From Gnetum montanum (lineage: Eukaryota > Streptophyta > Gnetopsida > Gnetales > Gnetaceae): 64,000 bases of DNA. The position numbers were made by a program, and so were the translations under genes. The stretch is from contig MNCI01014738.1 of the NCBI GenBank assembly GCA_015680685.1, positions 246,318 to 310,317 of the forward strand, given 5' to 3'. Within the stretch, counting starts at the first letter, position 1. The number at the start of each line of letters is the position of its first letter. Below the pieces are notes generated by a model, which made no database searches, had not been told where the DNA came from, and saw only the letters and a list, made by a program, of their open reading frames with translations. Below are positions 20,919 to 32,425 of the stretch, one piece after another.

Positions 20919-23900
20919 ATGGCTCCTAAGACTCATTTGACACTTTCAAGGATTGAGGAGGTGAATAAGACCCTAGAGCATGCAGCACAGGAGCGCGTTG
21001 CAGCACAGAAGAACACACCATTGACCCAGTAAGTTACTATGTCTCCTTCGCTTTTTTATTTTGTGCTTTCTATTGTTCTCTACTCTTTTTTTGCATCCTT
21101 TTATTTTTCGTTCATTCTTGGCTACTTGTGTTTTCTGTGGTTGCGTCATTTTAACCTTTGCATCACTGTTGTTGCCATTTCGATTGTGGCAGATGCATAA
21201 ATGTTACGTCATGGTTGCATGCAAGGCCACTGAGACCGCCACTACTGTGGTTGTCATAACTATGGGGGCTAGGGTAGTTTAAGATGCTTGGCCCTATTAT
21301 GCCATAACGTGAAACCCTTGGGAGGGCTAGGCCATGTGTGATGTGGCAACGTGACACGTGTTTTGTTAGAGCATATTGTTAACTATTTTGTTGCTATGCT
21401 AGGCTTGTTTGCATGTTCTTGCTACGCTAGGCTTTCACACCCTTGCTACACTATGTACAGGCGGAGGGTTATGCTACACTATATACATGGACTGCTAGAT
21501 GTTGCTATGTTGCACATGTATTATCTTTAAGCATGATGCTACCATTCATTGATTATGTCATGCAGGGTAGGGATGAGGCCTAGGCTGATCTTTTTGGACA
21601 TTAGAGGGGTCTTGTGCCATTTGAGAAGACCTGTGGTCAACACCCCTCGTCCCTAAATACGTATGGGAGAGTGAGGGGTCTAGTTTAGGGAATGGCCATG
21701 GAACTTCTTGGAATTCCTCCTCGACCACTTTAGTGTGATCGTTTGGTCTTCCCTAGAGGAGGAGCAGGCATCCGGTATAATAGAATCCCTATTGCCTGCG
21801 GCAAGTTGGGGCATCCTGAGGTTTTTTATCAATGAGGCCATCATGAGTAGGCATCCAGCCAACGCTCAATAGGGTTAAGGCATTTAGCCTAGACCTGGGA
21901 CATGCCCAAATATAGCTGCTACCACCACTACAATACATTGTTTCTTACACGCTACATGGTGACGTGCTTCTAGAACCCACAAGGGACTGTCTATTGTGTT
22001 GGCGGGTGAGTTTTGCAGCCTTGCTCCACTGTGTTATGTAACGCTGGCCATGTTGGCTGAATGCTAATAGTATGTGTTTGTTGCCAGGTTCTTTATCAAT
22101 GATGAAGGGGTCCATGACCAATCAAGTCTACTAGCTATGGCACAGCTAGCCCTACAAGAGTTCTCTTCTGCTAAGAACCTATGGGTGGGTTTGATCGGTC
22201 AATGTGGGGGAGAGTACCACACCTACCCGAAAAAATTTTATGTTCCCTAAAACCAGTGCAAGGACAAGGGTTTCCTGGATAAGGAGTGGGCAGAGCCCTT
22301 CAAGCTGGTCATGGTTGAAGAAGCTATGGTTGAACTCCCGTTGTTCCTGTTACCATATAGACCTAGTAGGCAAAACATTAAGTGTTGTATGTTCAAGTTT
22401 TTTTTTCCATCCTTGTATTTATTGCATCATTATAGTAAGCGCATTTTGTGAAAATTGCTGCAGGGGTGAAGAAGCCCCAGGAGGTGACGGTGGTAACCAC
22501 CAAGACACAGGGGGCAAGCATCTACTTAAAATACAGTGAAGTAGAAGAGAGCTAGCTCTAGTTATACTAGGGGGCCTTGGACTCCTTGGTCAGGAATGTC
22601 CAAAAGGTAGGGCTTCTAGATCTATTTGTGGCCCTGAACCCAAGCGTTCCTGTCGCCGAGATGCTTTCCCTGGTCAAATCCTTCTCTGAGAGGGCAAGCC
22701 ATTTTTGCACACGCATACGGGGTGTGTGGGTGGTCATTGAAATCAAAGACTAGCTATTTACAGACTTGTTTGGTGTTCTTGCTGATGGCATCACCATAGG
22801 GTTGAAGTGCAAGAAGGATTTGATCCTTTAGAAGAAGGATATCGAGGAGTGGTTGGGGCTTGTTAAGGAGTGCAAAGGGCTCCCCATGGATAAGCTTAAG
22901 GATGGCCCCACCATGGAGATTTATCTGGTCTTGCATGCCCATGCATTCCCCCATCTCCTTACCCAAGGAAAGGTCTTGGGACTCAAGAAGGCTTGGATAA
23001 TGCGGGAGGTTATGGAAGAAGGGGCCCATTACAACTAAGCTAGCTTCCTATGTAAGGGCTTGCAGGCTGAGATTTTGGGACTCTGTGAAAAAATGGAGTC
23101 CTGCTCCAACATACACTATGCCTTCTACATAGGCTTCCTGAAGCACTTCGTAGAGTTTTTGGTGGTTCAAGAGGATGGAGTCTAGGCCCTACGAAATCGT
23201 AACCAGATCTCCAAGCCGTGGATTCAATAGATCCTCTAGACCACGCAAACCCAAGATCTCCTGGAAGTGGTCAGGGAGTCATTGTCTGTAATGACCAAAG
23301 GTTTGGTGGCTTGGAGCATTCATGGCCAAGACAGCGTGGGAGAGATGCTCCCTGCTATAGCTGGTAGCGTGATGCAGGGTGAACGTCTCATAGCTAAGAC
23401 TATGCCCAAGGAGTTGCGAAGGAAGAGACCTCCCCCAGCTAGGGAAACCATTCGCATGGAGGAAGAGGAGGGATGAAGACTTCAACTTAAGCTGTAGAGG
23501 ATGCAACCCCCTATTGGTAAATGCTTTCGTGTAATGCTTACTTTGCTATTGTTTGTTGCGCTATGCTATGCTAGGTGATGTAGCGTAGCGTAGCATCTAC
23601 ATTAAGCTTAATTTGTTTTGGACTGATGCAAACATGTTTCTTTACTAGTAGAGGAAGAAGAAGAAGAAGAAAAAGGTGATGAAGAAGTGTTGGCCCTTAA
23701 GATGAGGGAGACGAATGATGATGTTGGGGCCCCAGTTTCAGAGGAGAGGGCCTCAGTCAAAAATAAGGGAGCTCCTACTTCTAGAGAAGGGGCTCTTGTC
23801 ATTAGGGAGACTCCTATCAATGAAGAGGAACCTTCCTTGAATAAAAAAGATGTTGATCTTCTAAAAAGAAAGGCACCAACGCATGAGGAAGGGGCTCATA

Positions 23901-25332
23901 TGGACTTGGCAAGGCCCTCCACCAAGGCTACTACCATCGTCTTGCATCAGTAAGAAGAAATATCATAGCCCGACGCTGGTGAGTTCGGTGACACGTCTAC
24001 CTTATTGTAGTTCATTTTGCCATTATTGATATGCTTAGTCATGTGATAGGTGCTACTGTTGATCTTGTAGAACCTCCTGCAATTCATGCAGAGTCATGGG
24101 CCAAGATCCTTAACAAGTTTGCATTCATGCAGGGACTTGTCGATGACATGATCAAATGCCTTCAGCAGGCGGACCCTGACATGGGTAAGTAGTAGTATTA
24201 AATGTCCTTATGTTGTTAGCTAAAAAAATTTTAGTTCCTTGATTTTTCTATGCTAACGCGATTGTTATGCTCTTTGTGTCGAGGTAGCCTCTCGGCTCAA
24301 ATGGGACCTGACAGGACCTATGAAAGTTGGCATCAAGCCTACACTCTCACTTGACGTGACTGAGGTATCTCATCGCATGTTCGATGAGGCTCATGAGTGT
24401 GTTTTACACTTCGCATGCTCCCTATGAGAGTACAAGCATGTCAATGAGGACCTATGGAAATAGGTCCAAAGGGTCGATCAAAGAGAGGCCAACCTGGTCG
24501 CTGAGGTGAAGGATCTCAGGTCGAGGAACAAGTTCCTCATAAACTGTAACCTTGATGCTCAGGACTGGCACAAGGATGTAGATGACTACACCAGATTTTG
24601 GACTGTCGTACGTCAAAATGTTGAATCCACTCATGAGATAGTCAAACAACAAATGCAGATGGACCTGCTGACCCAGAAGTGTCAAGACATGAAAGATATC
24701 AACGCCAAGGTTTTCGAATGGGGGAAAATCTAGAGAAACCACAAACACGTGTACAAGCTGGAGAATGACACCCATCAAAAACTATATAAAGAAGTTGCTA
24801 TGAAGGAATTCATGTATGAAGCATTTGTAAACTCCATCAATGCTTCTAAGGACTACGCTAAGTTCAAAGAGCAGGTGAAGGTTACGAAATCTCCTGACTT
24901 GAAAGTGTACCTTCCTTTAAGAGAGACCACAACCACCTCCCTTTTCCCAGGACCTCTAATATGGATGACCATGGAAAGGGAGAGAGCCATGGCTGCGAAT
25001 CCTAAACCTAGGGATAGGTGTTGGATGGACATCACAACAAAGGAGATCTGGCATCGCCTCAAGCTTGGTCTGGACCGGATACCCTTTGAGACCAATGCAG
25101 GCCCCTCTCAAGTTAGTCACTTTACCGTGTAGATGCTCATGCTATGTTATAGTTTACATTTGTTGCTCTAACTGACCACTTCATTCCTATAATGCAGGCT
25201 TCGGATGAGGGTGCAAGGCCCATAGAGGGAGGGAATGAAGAATCGGTAGAAGGCAATGTGGAGGAGGATGATGCACAAGCTGATGAAGCAAAGGTGAGCA
25301 ACAAGGACAATGCAAATAGAGACAACCCATGA
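20919..25332 (+). pseudogene. Antisense multi-exon gene of the Tat element (aORF), copy 2 inside element B
   Basis: Same gene as at 5.4-10.1 kb, lying between protease and RT of element B on the opposite strand. Inferred exons: 20919-21028, 21566-22005, 22088-22365, 22464-23516, 23652 to about 23,973, about 24,011-24,184, about 24,287-25,111 and 25,198-25,332. Donors include CCA/GTAAGT (21,029), GCGG/GTGAGT (22,006) and ATTG/GTAAAT (23,517). Acceptors include CATGCAG (21,565), TGCCAG (22,087) and GCTGCAG (22,463). Start is MAPK; exon 3 has QEFSSAKN and IGQCGGEY; exon 4 has RIRGVWVVIEIKD, LFGVLADG and HFVEFLVVQEDG; exon 7 has QQMQMDLLTQK and IPFETNAGPSQ; the last exon is acidic and ends in NRDNP. 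Exon 4 and others have TAG stops where copy 1 has CAG. No known family was assigned. It could act in regulation of the element or interact with the host; this is not shown. Confidence 0.72.
23555..23605. repeat. GCTATGCTA / TAGCGTAGC palindrome in aORF intron, copy 2
   Basis: An inverted repeat of the LTR palindrome family (GCTATGCTATGCTAGG...GTAGCGTAGCGTAGC), in the same intron as the copy 1 cluster at 8,155-8,195. Confidence 0.7.
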
Positions 25333-25341
25333 AAACATGGG
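25326..25341 (+). other. Hairpin over the aORF stop codon, copy 2
   Basis: CCCATG-AAAA-CATGGG spans the TGA stop (25,330-25,332) and is followed by a T-run. The stem is identical to copy 1 while the loop differs. Confidence 0.65.
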
Positions 25342-25489
25342 ATTTTTTTTGACTTATTGAAATTTTGAAATGTTGAAATTTTGTAAAAGTTTCGCAAACA
25401 CTACCAATAGGTGAAATTTTTGAATGAAATAAAAAACTTTAGAAAAGAGACTAATTTTGTGTTAACTAGTGTAAAATTTCCATGCTTTC

Positions 25490-25760
25490 ATATGCTAGTT
25501 TTAGCCCATTTCAGGCCATCATGTAACATGCCAAAAGGATTAAATATTAACAAAGGAGAAAACAACGATGCTATTTTTAGGCCATTTTGGGCCATTGCCA
25601 AGAGAGATAGTACGTTAATAAAGAAAAAAGCAATGATGCTAGTTTTAGGCCATTTCGGGCCATAGGGTAGCATGCTAGAAGGATGGCATGTTAACAAAGA
25701 AGAAAGAAACGATGCTAGTTTTAGGCCATTTCGGGTCATAGCATAGCATGCCAGAAGGCT
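25490..25760 (+). repeat. Dyad-repeat tract after the antisense gene (element B)
   Basis: Four clear units of CTAGTTTTAGGCCATTTCGGGCC type, separated by about 60-70 bases, with GGCC/GGCC arms as in the copy 1 downstream tract. Confidence 0.78.
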
Positions 25761-25859
25761 AGCATGTTAGAAAAGCAAAGGAGGCTGTGAATGTACCATG
25801 GATGGCAACTAGGCAAGGAGCAGTAGCGTTGCTATGCTATGCATAGCTACCTCTTGACC

Positions 25860-28800
25860 CGTCGTGGGTTGATTAGAATGTAAGGCTGACGTGTTTCACC
25901 AGGGCCCTCATTCACATCATCATCCTCCACTTGGAAGGGAAACTCAACCCATGCATTTTTTATTTTGGAATCACCTCACTAGGCTGATCCTTCCATTGGA
26001 TGGTTAATGCATGCATGAGTAGGTGCCTCACTCTAGGAGGTTGTCACCTCTGAGACATGCTCCATGTCTACGTTACTGATTTCTTGCATCATTACTTCAT
26101 CACCACATATCACCACCTCCTTACCTAAATATGGTAAGTGGATCTCCTAGTGTATAGGTGAGGAGACAACCCTAAGTTGTGCTAACCATGATCTTCCCAA
26201 GATTAGGTTAAACTTGGGCATTTCCTCGAGGACGATGAACATCATGTCTATGGGTAACTGGTCCCCTACTACGAAGTCTACATGAATTGTGCGTTTCACT
26301 AGGACACGTACCCCATTAAAGGACTTCAAACACGATGTCGTTGTGGGTTTAATCTACTTGACTCTGTTGGTACAGACTCCGTTGGTACAGAGGGAAGCAT
26401 GACCAAATGGATCGCTTCCTCTTCTGTTGGCATGTTCTCGTCAACAAGAACCACTGTCAACATGTGGATTAAAGCCTCATGATGGGGTACATATGTCATG
26501 ATTAGGTCGTATAAGCTCAACGTAGCATTTTTCTGCTTTAGAGCTTATTTGACCTATGTGAGGACATCCAGAAGGTTTTGGCTACCCCCTTGTTTGACAC
26601 TTTCCTCCTCTTCAATTTGTCCTAAAAGATGAATCTCCCAAGGAGAGGTAACTACAGATCTAGGTTCAGATCCTTATCAGAAGGGTGATGCAGGCTACAT
26701 AATCATGTTGACCTTCGTCTTTGGGGGCAAAGGTGTAGATGCAAGGGGTGAAGACGTACACTTGGGGATACCCTTGATGGTATCTCCCTTCGACATCTCA
26801 CCCACCAAGTGGACTTCTCACCTTGTAGGATGAGGAGGCTGTATAGCTTCTTTGTGCAAGATAGGGGCCATTGAAGGCATCGACCCCCTGATGATGAATG
26901 GAGCTAGAGGTGTTAGCTAATGGGACTGCGAGGCCTTGCTAATAGAAGGTGCAAATGTGGATTCCCATGGTGAGACTTTTAGGACAAATGGATACTACGA
27001 GTTTTTGTTAGCTGCTCATGATGCTGGTGCATTGTCCTAAGGTACATGGATCACGAATGGTTGCTGGGGTGGCTTGGGATCACTATCAATGCTGATAGCG
27101 TTGATGACATAACTAGAATTTTTGGCATTGAGGGGATCTGTGTAGACATACATAGATTACTTTTCATGGCATACTAGATTGCTTTTATCCAGCACCACTT
27201 TTCCCTGGTCGATTAATCTTTGGATGTCATCTTGCAATGCTAGAAAATAATCCATGCTGTGAGCACACTATTGGTAGTAGTCACAAAATCTGTCTAGCTT
27301 GAAACCCTAAGGAATCAGAGGCTCATTCAGCAAAGCCAAAGAGGGATTCCTAAGGAGCTCGCAGTAGTGTTGATGTCTCACATTTGCCTCTTCTAACATC
27401 TACTTATGTTGGATGTATCCCACTACTAGTAGTTGCTTCAGAAGCTTTGAAGGCTTTAGAGGCAGTCAGGTGTACTTTGAGTGGTCTTTGCGCTCAAAGT
27501 TGGGTTTCATTTGTGTGGATGTCTTGGGCATAGGCATAGCAGGTTGTGGTACATGGCCCTGTTTGGGTGTGGGATTAGCCGCAGGTATGGCCGGTTTCTT
27601 GTTGTTCTTGCTACCATTGCTACTAGGTTTGGGCTTGGCCTTGATTGCCACAGTAGCCACTATAGTTGTTGGGGCCTTATCCTTGTCCTTCTTTGGGAAG
27701 GTGCTTTTGTAAGTGATGTAGTCTGGGTCTTTTCTTACCTCAACCACATCTTGTATGCTCTTAGTCCGAGCGAAAGCCTAACTAAGAGATCGAGGAGTGA
27801 GGTAGCATAGTTAGACTTGATGAAGTCATTCAATACAGCCTTAAAGATGACCAATAGGTGGGCCTCCATGATGGGCTCACGGATTTTGTTAAGGATTGCA
27901 CTCCACCATTGAATGAACTTCTAGACCAGCTCTAAAGCATCTTGCTTTACGCTCATCAACTAGTCTAGCATGGTCTCTGGCTTCAAGTTGTATTTGAAGT
28001 GCATCATGAATTGGGTCAATAGCTCTTTCAAAGTTGATATGGATGAGTGTGGCAACACACAATACTAGTCCAAGGCCTTCTCGACTAGGAACATGGTGAA
28101 GACACGAATGATTGTGTGTGGCCATTGTTGCAATAGCAAAGACTTAGACTTGAAGGTGACAACATGTGCATTGGGATCTCCCTTCCCATCGTATTTCATG
28201 AAGTGCAAGAGAGACATCCTTGGGGGTAACATCAAAGCAGGGATTGCAGGGCTGATACTGTCATCCTGGTAGAAGTCCATGACTTGTACCATGTTAAACC
28301 CAGTAGCTCTGAGGCATTTTATTTTCTCAGTGAGGGTCTAGATGAGCTGGAATGCTTGGTCTAGACTCGGAGACGTTGTGTATGGCTAGGGAGCTATGGG
28401 GATAGCTCCTACCTATGGTATGGCAAGGGCAGCAGCTTGAACCATTGGCAGTATAGTTGGGATGACCCCCGTATGTGTTTCTACCTATGTTGTCGACCAC
28501 CCAACAGCTAGTGTTGTTAAGGTGGTGATCACAGGTTGGGCTACCGAGTAGATTGCATGTGTTATCGGCAGCGTAGACCATAGCCCCATGTTAGGCTATG
28601 CCGACTATGAGGCTTGGTGTATTTGAGAGCGCACATAGTGTGACATTTGCGACAGTTGTGGAATGGGTGAAGAAGAAAATGATGCCCACCATGTGGATGA
28701 GCCAGGGCCCACCACAGTGGGAGGAACAAATGTGAATGTAGGCATAGGAATAGAAGTCACATACGCTTGTGCAATAGGCACGGTATGAACATGTGGTAGG

Positions 28801-29489
28801 GTAGCCATGATTTGTGTACGATGTGCTACAGGAATAGGTTGTTGAACAGTCGGAAAAGGGATAGTAGTTGTAGGTGAAAGAGGGTGTTGGAACCTTGCAG
28901 GATTGGTGTGGCTACCCATAACAGTCGTCATCATGGGTTGCTAAAGCATAGGTGTAATTACAAAGGGAGTGCTAAGAGACAGCGGATTGGCCCAAAAGGA
29001 CTAGGTAGAAGGGATAGGAGTGGGATTGATTGGACCTCCTTCATCCAATTGGGAATCAAGTCCTTCCTGCCCATCCAGGAAAGCATCATCATGGTTGGAT
29101 GCTGTGTCCTATTGCTCCCTAAGCCTAGACAACTGGATTAGTTGGTGTAGAAGCCTTTGCTATACTTCTGTTAAAGGTAAAGAAACGTTGGGAGTAGGAA
29201 CACACTCCTTCCCATTGCAATAAGCAAACTAGAAGCTACGTTTGTCCTCGAGTTCATGTACATCGAAGGGCAGATTGGCTTGCACCTTTGCATAGAGAAA
29301 ACTGTAATACTCATGTTTCTAGAACAATCCATTAGGTACTTGATTTTGAATTCTAAGAGATCGATGTGTTTCTACAATCGAATTTAGTGGTTGTTCGGCA
29401 CTAGTAGTGCCTTGAACCATGATGGGGTCTTCAACATTGAAGGGAACTTCCATGTTGAAGGAATTGGGAGAGGTAGTAGAAAAAGACAT
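25860..29489 (-). pseudogene. Gag-protease of element B
   Basis: Structural Gag followed by protease. The start ATG (29,489) gives MSFSTTSPNSFNMEVPF, matching the gag starts of A and G. A proline- and threonine-rich part follows (PTFTFVPPTVVGPGSS, about 28,730). The Retrotrans_gag domain (about 28,292-27,850) has SLLHFMKYDGKGDPNAH, then stop-broken copies of LLTQFMMHFKYNLKPETMLD and VQKFIQWWSA. A lysine-rich stretch and a zinc-knuckle-like region with an incomplete Cys/His set (FCDYY...CAHSMDYF, about 27,290) come next. The linker has PFVIHVP-type motifs, then MSLYDLIMTYVPHHEALIHML (26,520). Protease is worn; its active-site loop is not readable in one frame, but PKFNLILGRSWLAQL is clear near 26,200. 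Frame breaks separate gag from protease. Confidence 0.82.
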
Positions 29490-30073
29490 TGTTAAGCAAG
29501 TAGTTATGCAAAAAAGTGAAAAATTTATGCAAAAGAGCATGAATGAATAAGGAAACTGGAAAATAATAAAAAAGAAAGCTTTACATCTTGCTGGATTCTA
29601 GAGGAACCGTGGAGGTGACCGACCTGCACCACACAAGGCATAAACAACCACAAATGGGTGTCACATTTACACCAGTGTGCAATAGGATGTAGAGCATGTG
29701 CAAGACTATCATAAGATGAGTTTAGTTAACTAGCTATGTCTTGCAAGGTTCCGGAGGGACTGTCAAAGCGACCGACCTATACCACACGAGATGGGATATG
29801 GAACGCACTCACGACTAGCGTAGGATGGGCAAACTAACTAGCAATCAAAGGCTTTGCATCTCACAAGATCCCAGAGGGACCGTCAAAGTGACCACTCTAT
29901 ACCATGTGAGATGGGGTACAGAATGCATGCAAGACTACCATAAAATGAGCTAGTTAGCTAGAGATCGGAGGCCTTTTGTTCTATAGGGCTCCTGAGGAAT
30001 TGTCGAGGCGACCAATTTGTACCACACAAAGTGCAAACAACCACAAAAGGGTGTCACATTTATGCTTATGTGT
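29490..30073 (-). promoter_or_regulatory. Leader (5' UTR) of element B with tandem repeats
   Basis: Four diverged copies of a roughly 120-base unit lie at about 29,595-30,040. Each has a core like GGTATAG-GTCGGTCGCTTTGACGG-TCCCTC (element strand) and, in most, CAAGACATAGCTAGTT. Element A has about two copies and element G about five. The LTR-proximal leader and primer-binding site are missing because of the assembly break at 30,074-30,338. Confidence 0.65.
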
Positions 30074-30338
30074 NGTAGTCGTGAGTGCGTTCCATATCCC
30101 ATCTCGTGTGGTATAGGTCGGTCGCTTTGACAGTCCCTCCGGAACCTTGCAAGACATAGCTAGTTAACTAAACTCATCTTATGATAGTCTTGCACATGCT
30201 CTACATCCTATTGCACACTGGTGTAAATGTGACACCCATTTGTGGTTGTTTATGCCTTGTGTGGTGCAGGTCGGTCACCTCCACGGTTCCTCTAGAATCC
30301 AGCAAGATGTAAAGCTTTCTTTTTTATTATTTTCCAGN
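30074..30338. other. N-bounded inverted copy of 29,556-29,817 (likely assembly artefact)
   Basis: A single N at 30,074 and another at 30,338 enclose a block whose bases 30,076-30,337 are the reverse complement of 29,556-29,817, 262 bases each with no mismatch that I saw. Decayed repeats around it are far less similar to each other. The real leader/LTR junction should be here instead. Confidence 0.85.
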
Positions 30339-31517
30339 TTGAACGAGCTAACTATTTCTAGCTTCAAACAGAAAGCTTACAGTGCTTGATGTTATAATGT
30401 GCAGGAAAGAGAACTTGAATGCTAGAGTGAATTGTAGAGGAAAACTCAAGGAATCGGGAAGAATTCCTCACTTTTTGAATGTTGCTTCTTGAAAAAAAAT
30501 TTGAACTGTTTGAATGTTTCTTGTCAGTGTATTTATAGGATCAAGGGCATGTGACAGGGACGATTTGGATGCCATGTGCCATGGGCCCACTTTGACTCAC
30601 TGGCACCACACATGCCATGTATGACCATTGGACCTGCGAGATCATTGTAGTGCAAACCTACTATGCCATAACTGTGAGCCTGCCACACTGTAATTGCACC
30701 ATCAGTGTCTACAGACATGTGCCAACGGTCTAATTAGGTGAAGTGCATTGATGTTGCACAACCACTCGCATGCCTTGCTGTGGTTTGTAGTGTAGCATGC
30801 TTAGCATAGCATATCAACTTGTCATGCATTCCATTACATGTGTGTTGCATGCTTGATATGCTATGCTATGCTATGTATCATAGCTTAGAGTAGCAACCAT
30901 CCTTAGTTGCAAAAACTTTACCGATTTGCAAACTTTTTTTCCTGGGATGCAAGACTTGCAAACTTTGCCAATTCTGCCCTTTGAGCTACCTTGTGTCTCT
31001 TCCGCAGGATTGCTACGCCTTGCTACGCCATGTAGCTCAGCGTAGCATAGTAGCAGACATGGTCTGCCACTTCTTAATGGAAAGGGACATTGTTGAAAGA
31101 CTTGAAATTGGGTGTGGGGACTAGTTGTGAGGCTGTTTCCATACTACACTACATCACATGGTGTAGCGTAGCATAGCACTCCATTCTACAATCGTCTTCC
31201 GAAGCTTGCTATGCTACATAGTAAGGCGTAGCATAGCGTAGCAAACTTTGTGACTTAGAAAACTTGTCGAACTATTTCATGCATCCAAAATGTTGTTGCC
31301 AACTTCGCGCATCGTTTCTGAGTAGGCTGTCAGCTGGGTAGGCTACTTAGGTGGATAGGTAGGATCACCCGTAGAGCCTGTCTAAACCTAAAGTAGAAAA
31401 TTTTCTGAACTGGCTAGCCTGGATTTGGAGCATTCTCCTCCCAAAGAACTACCATGTTTGCACAAATTGCAAGGCCTGGTGAAGTAAGAATGATTTCAAA
31501 TTTTTTTGGGTGTTTCA
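30339..31517 (-). repeat. 5' LTR of element B, truncated at the assembly join
   Basis: Matches LTR positions from about 14,033 to 15,166 of the 3' LTR. It ends on the plus strand with GGGTGTTTCA followed by the AACCT duplication. About 485 bases of the LTR's 3' end are missing beyond the N at 30,338. TATA box (element strand) near 30,530-30,540. Palindrome clusters at 30,780-30,895 and 31,150-31,245. Confidence 0.8.
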
Positions 31518-31522
31518 AACCT

Positions 31523-32425
31523 TGCCTCCTAGAATGTCACTGCCCCATTTCACGAAATACAACTTGGAAGGGGATCCCAACGCACATCTTATTACATTCA
31601 AGTCTGAATCCCTTCTTCTGCAAAAATGGCCACACATGACCATTCGAGTCTTTGCCATGTCCTTGACCAGAAAATCCCTAGACTAGTACCACACACGGCC
31701 ACGCTCCTCCATTTCAATCCTAGAGGAGTTGCTGACCTAGTTTGTGACACATTTCAAGTACAACTTGATACCAGAAGTCACACTAGATCAGCTAATGAGC
31801 ATGAAGTAGGATCCATTAGAGCCAGTCCAAAATTTCATACAGCGGTGGAGCGCTACCCTCAATGAAATCCCCGAGCCTATTGTCGAGGCCCATTTGTTGG
31901 TTGTTTTCAAAGATGTAATGAATGACTTCATCAAGTCTAAGTTGTACTATCTCACTCCCTACACTCTTAGTTAGGCTTTTACCTAGACTAAGAGAATTCA
32001 AGATGCGTTCAAGGCAAGCAAAGACCCAGCCTATGTTGCATACAAGAATACCTTCATGAAGAAGGAGAAGGAAAAAGGTAAGGCTGCAAAAGCCATATGG
32101 CTGCTATGGCCAATGAGGCCAAACCCAATAACAATAGTAACAAGAATAGCAAGAAACCAGCCACAACAACCTTCAACATCTACACCTAAAACATCTACAG
32201 CGCCTAAACTAAACATTGCGCATAAAGACCACTCAAAATATAACCTATTGCCTATTAAGCCTTTGGATCTTCTGAAGCAACTGCTGGCAACAGGGTACAT
32301 CCAACATAAGTGGATGTCAGAAGAGGGAGCCAAGAAGCATTAGCAGTATTTTGAGATCCTTAGGAACACCTCCTTGGCTTTGCCCAATAAGCACCCAATT
32401 CCTAAGGGTGTTAGGCTTGACCAGT
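31523..32425 (+). pseudogene. Gag slice 1 (continuation of element A gag)
   Basis: Retrotrans_gag region read on plus: CLLECHCPISRN-like frame after AACCT, QKWPHMTIRVFAMSLT-type segment, IQWWSATLNEIPEPIVEA, NDFIKSKLYYLTPYTL, lysine-rich KEKEKGKAAKA, then LLKQLLATGYIQHKWMSEEGAKKH. It continues the gag cut at 13,547 and stops at CCAGT (32,421-32,425) before an LTR terminus. It contains TAG stops where gag of G has CAG or CAA, for example in YTLS-stop-AFT-stop-TKR. Confidence 0.8.

Larger units (their letters stand above)
13548..31517 (-). mobile_element. Element B: nearly complete Tat-lineage Ty3/gypsy retrotransposon with antisense gene
   Basis: An 18-kb element read on the minus strand, bounded by LTR termini (TG...CA) and AACCT duplications. 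Order along its own strand: partial 5' LTR (31,517-30,339), assembly-damaged leader, gag (29,489 down to about 27,250), protease (about 26,520-25,860), dyad tract, antisense gene on the other strand (20,919-25,332), dyad tract, RT (19,980-18,838), RNase H and archaeal-type RNase H (18,838-17,860), integrase (17,700-16,489), dyad tract, 3' region and 3' LTR (15,166-13,548). The dual RNase H and absent chromodomain identify the Tat lineage. All coding parts carry stops. The two LTRs differ clearly by eye, so the insertion is old, or one LTR was replaced by recombination. Confidence 0.85.

Noticed and set aside
20919-25332. The antisense gene as a captured ordinary host gene or an independent nested element
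   Set aside because: The same gene sits at the same side of RT in element 1, and after protease in the old element H. No LTR, terminal inverted repeat or target duplication was seen at its edges.
27413-27810. Hydrophobic plus-strand frames that look like membrane proteins
   Set aside because: They are shadows of the lysine- and asparagine-rich gag segment on minus; the same shadow appears opposite each gag slice (32,031-32,333; 34,601-34,918; 37,179-37,520).
30076-30337. A real inverted repeat or MITE near the 5' LTR of element B
   Set aside because: It is bounded by single Ns, equals the nearby sequence exactly in length, and replaces expected LTR sequence. An assembly artefact is more likely.
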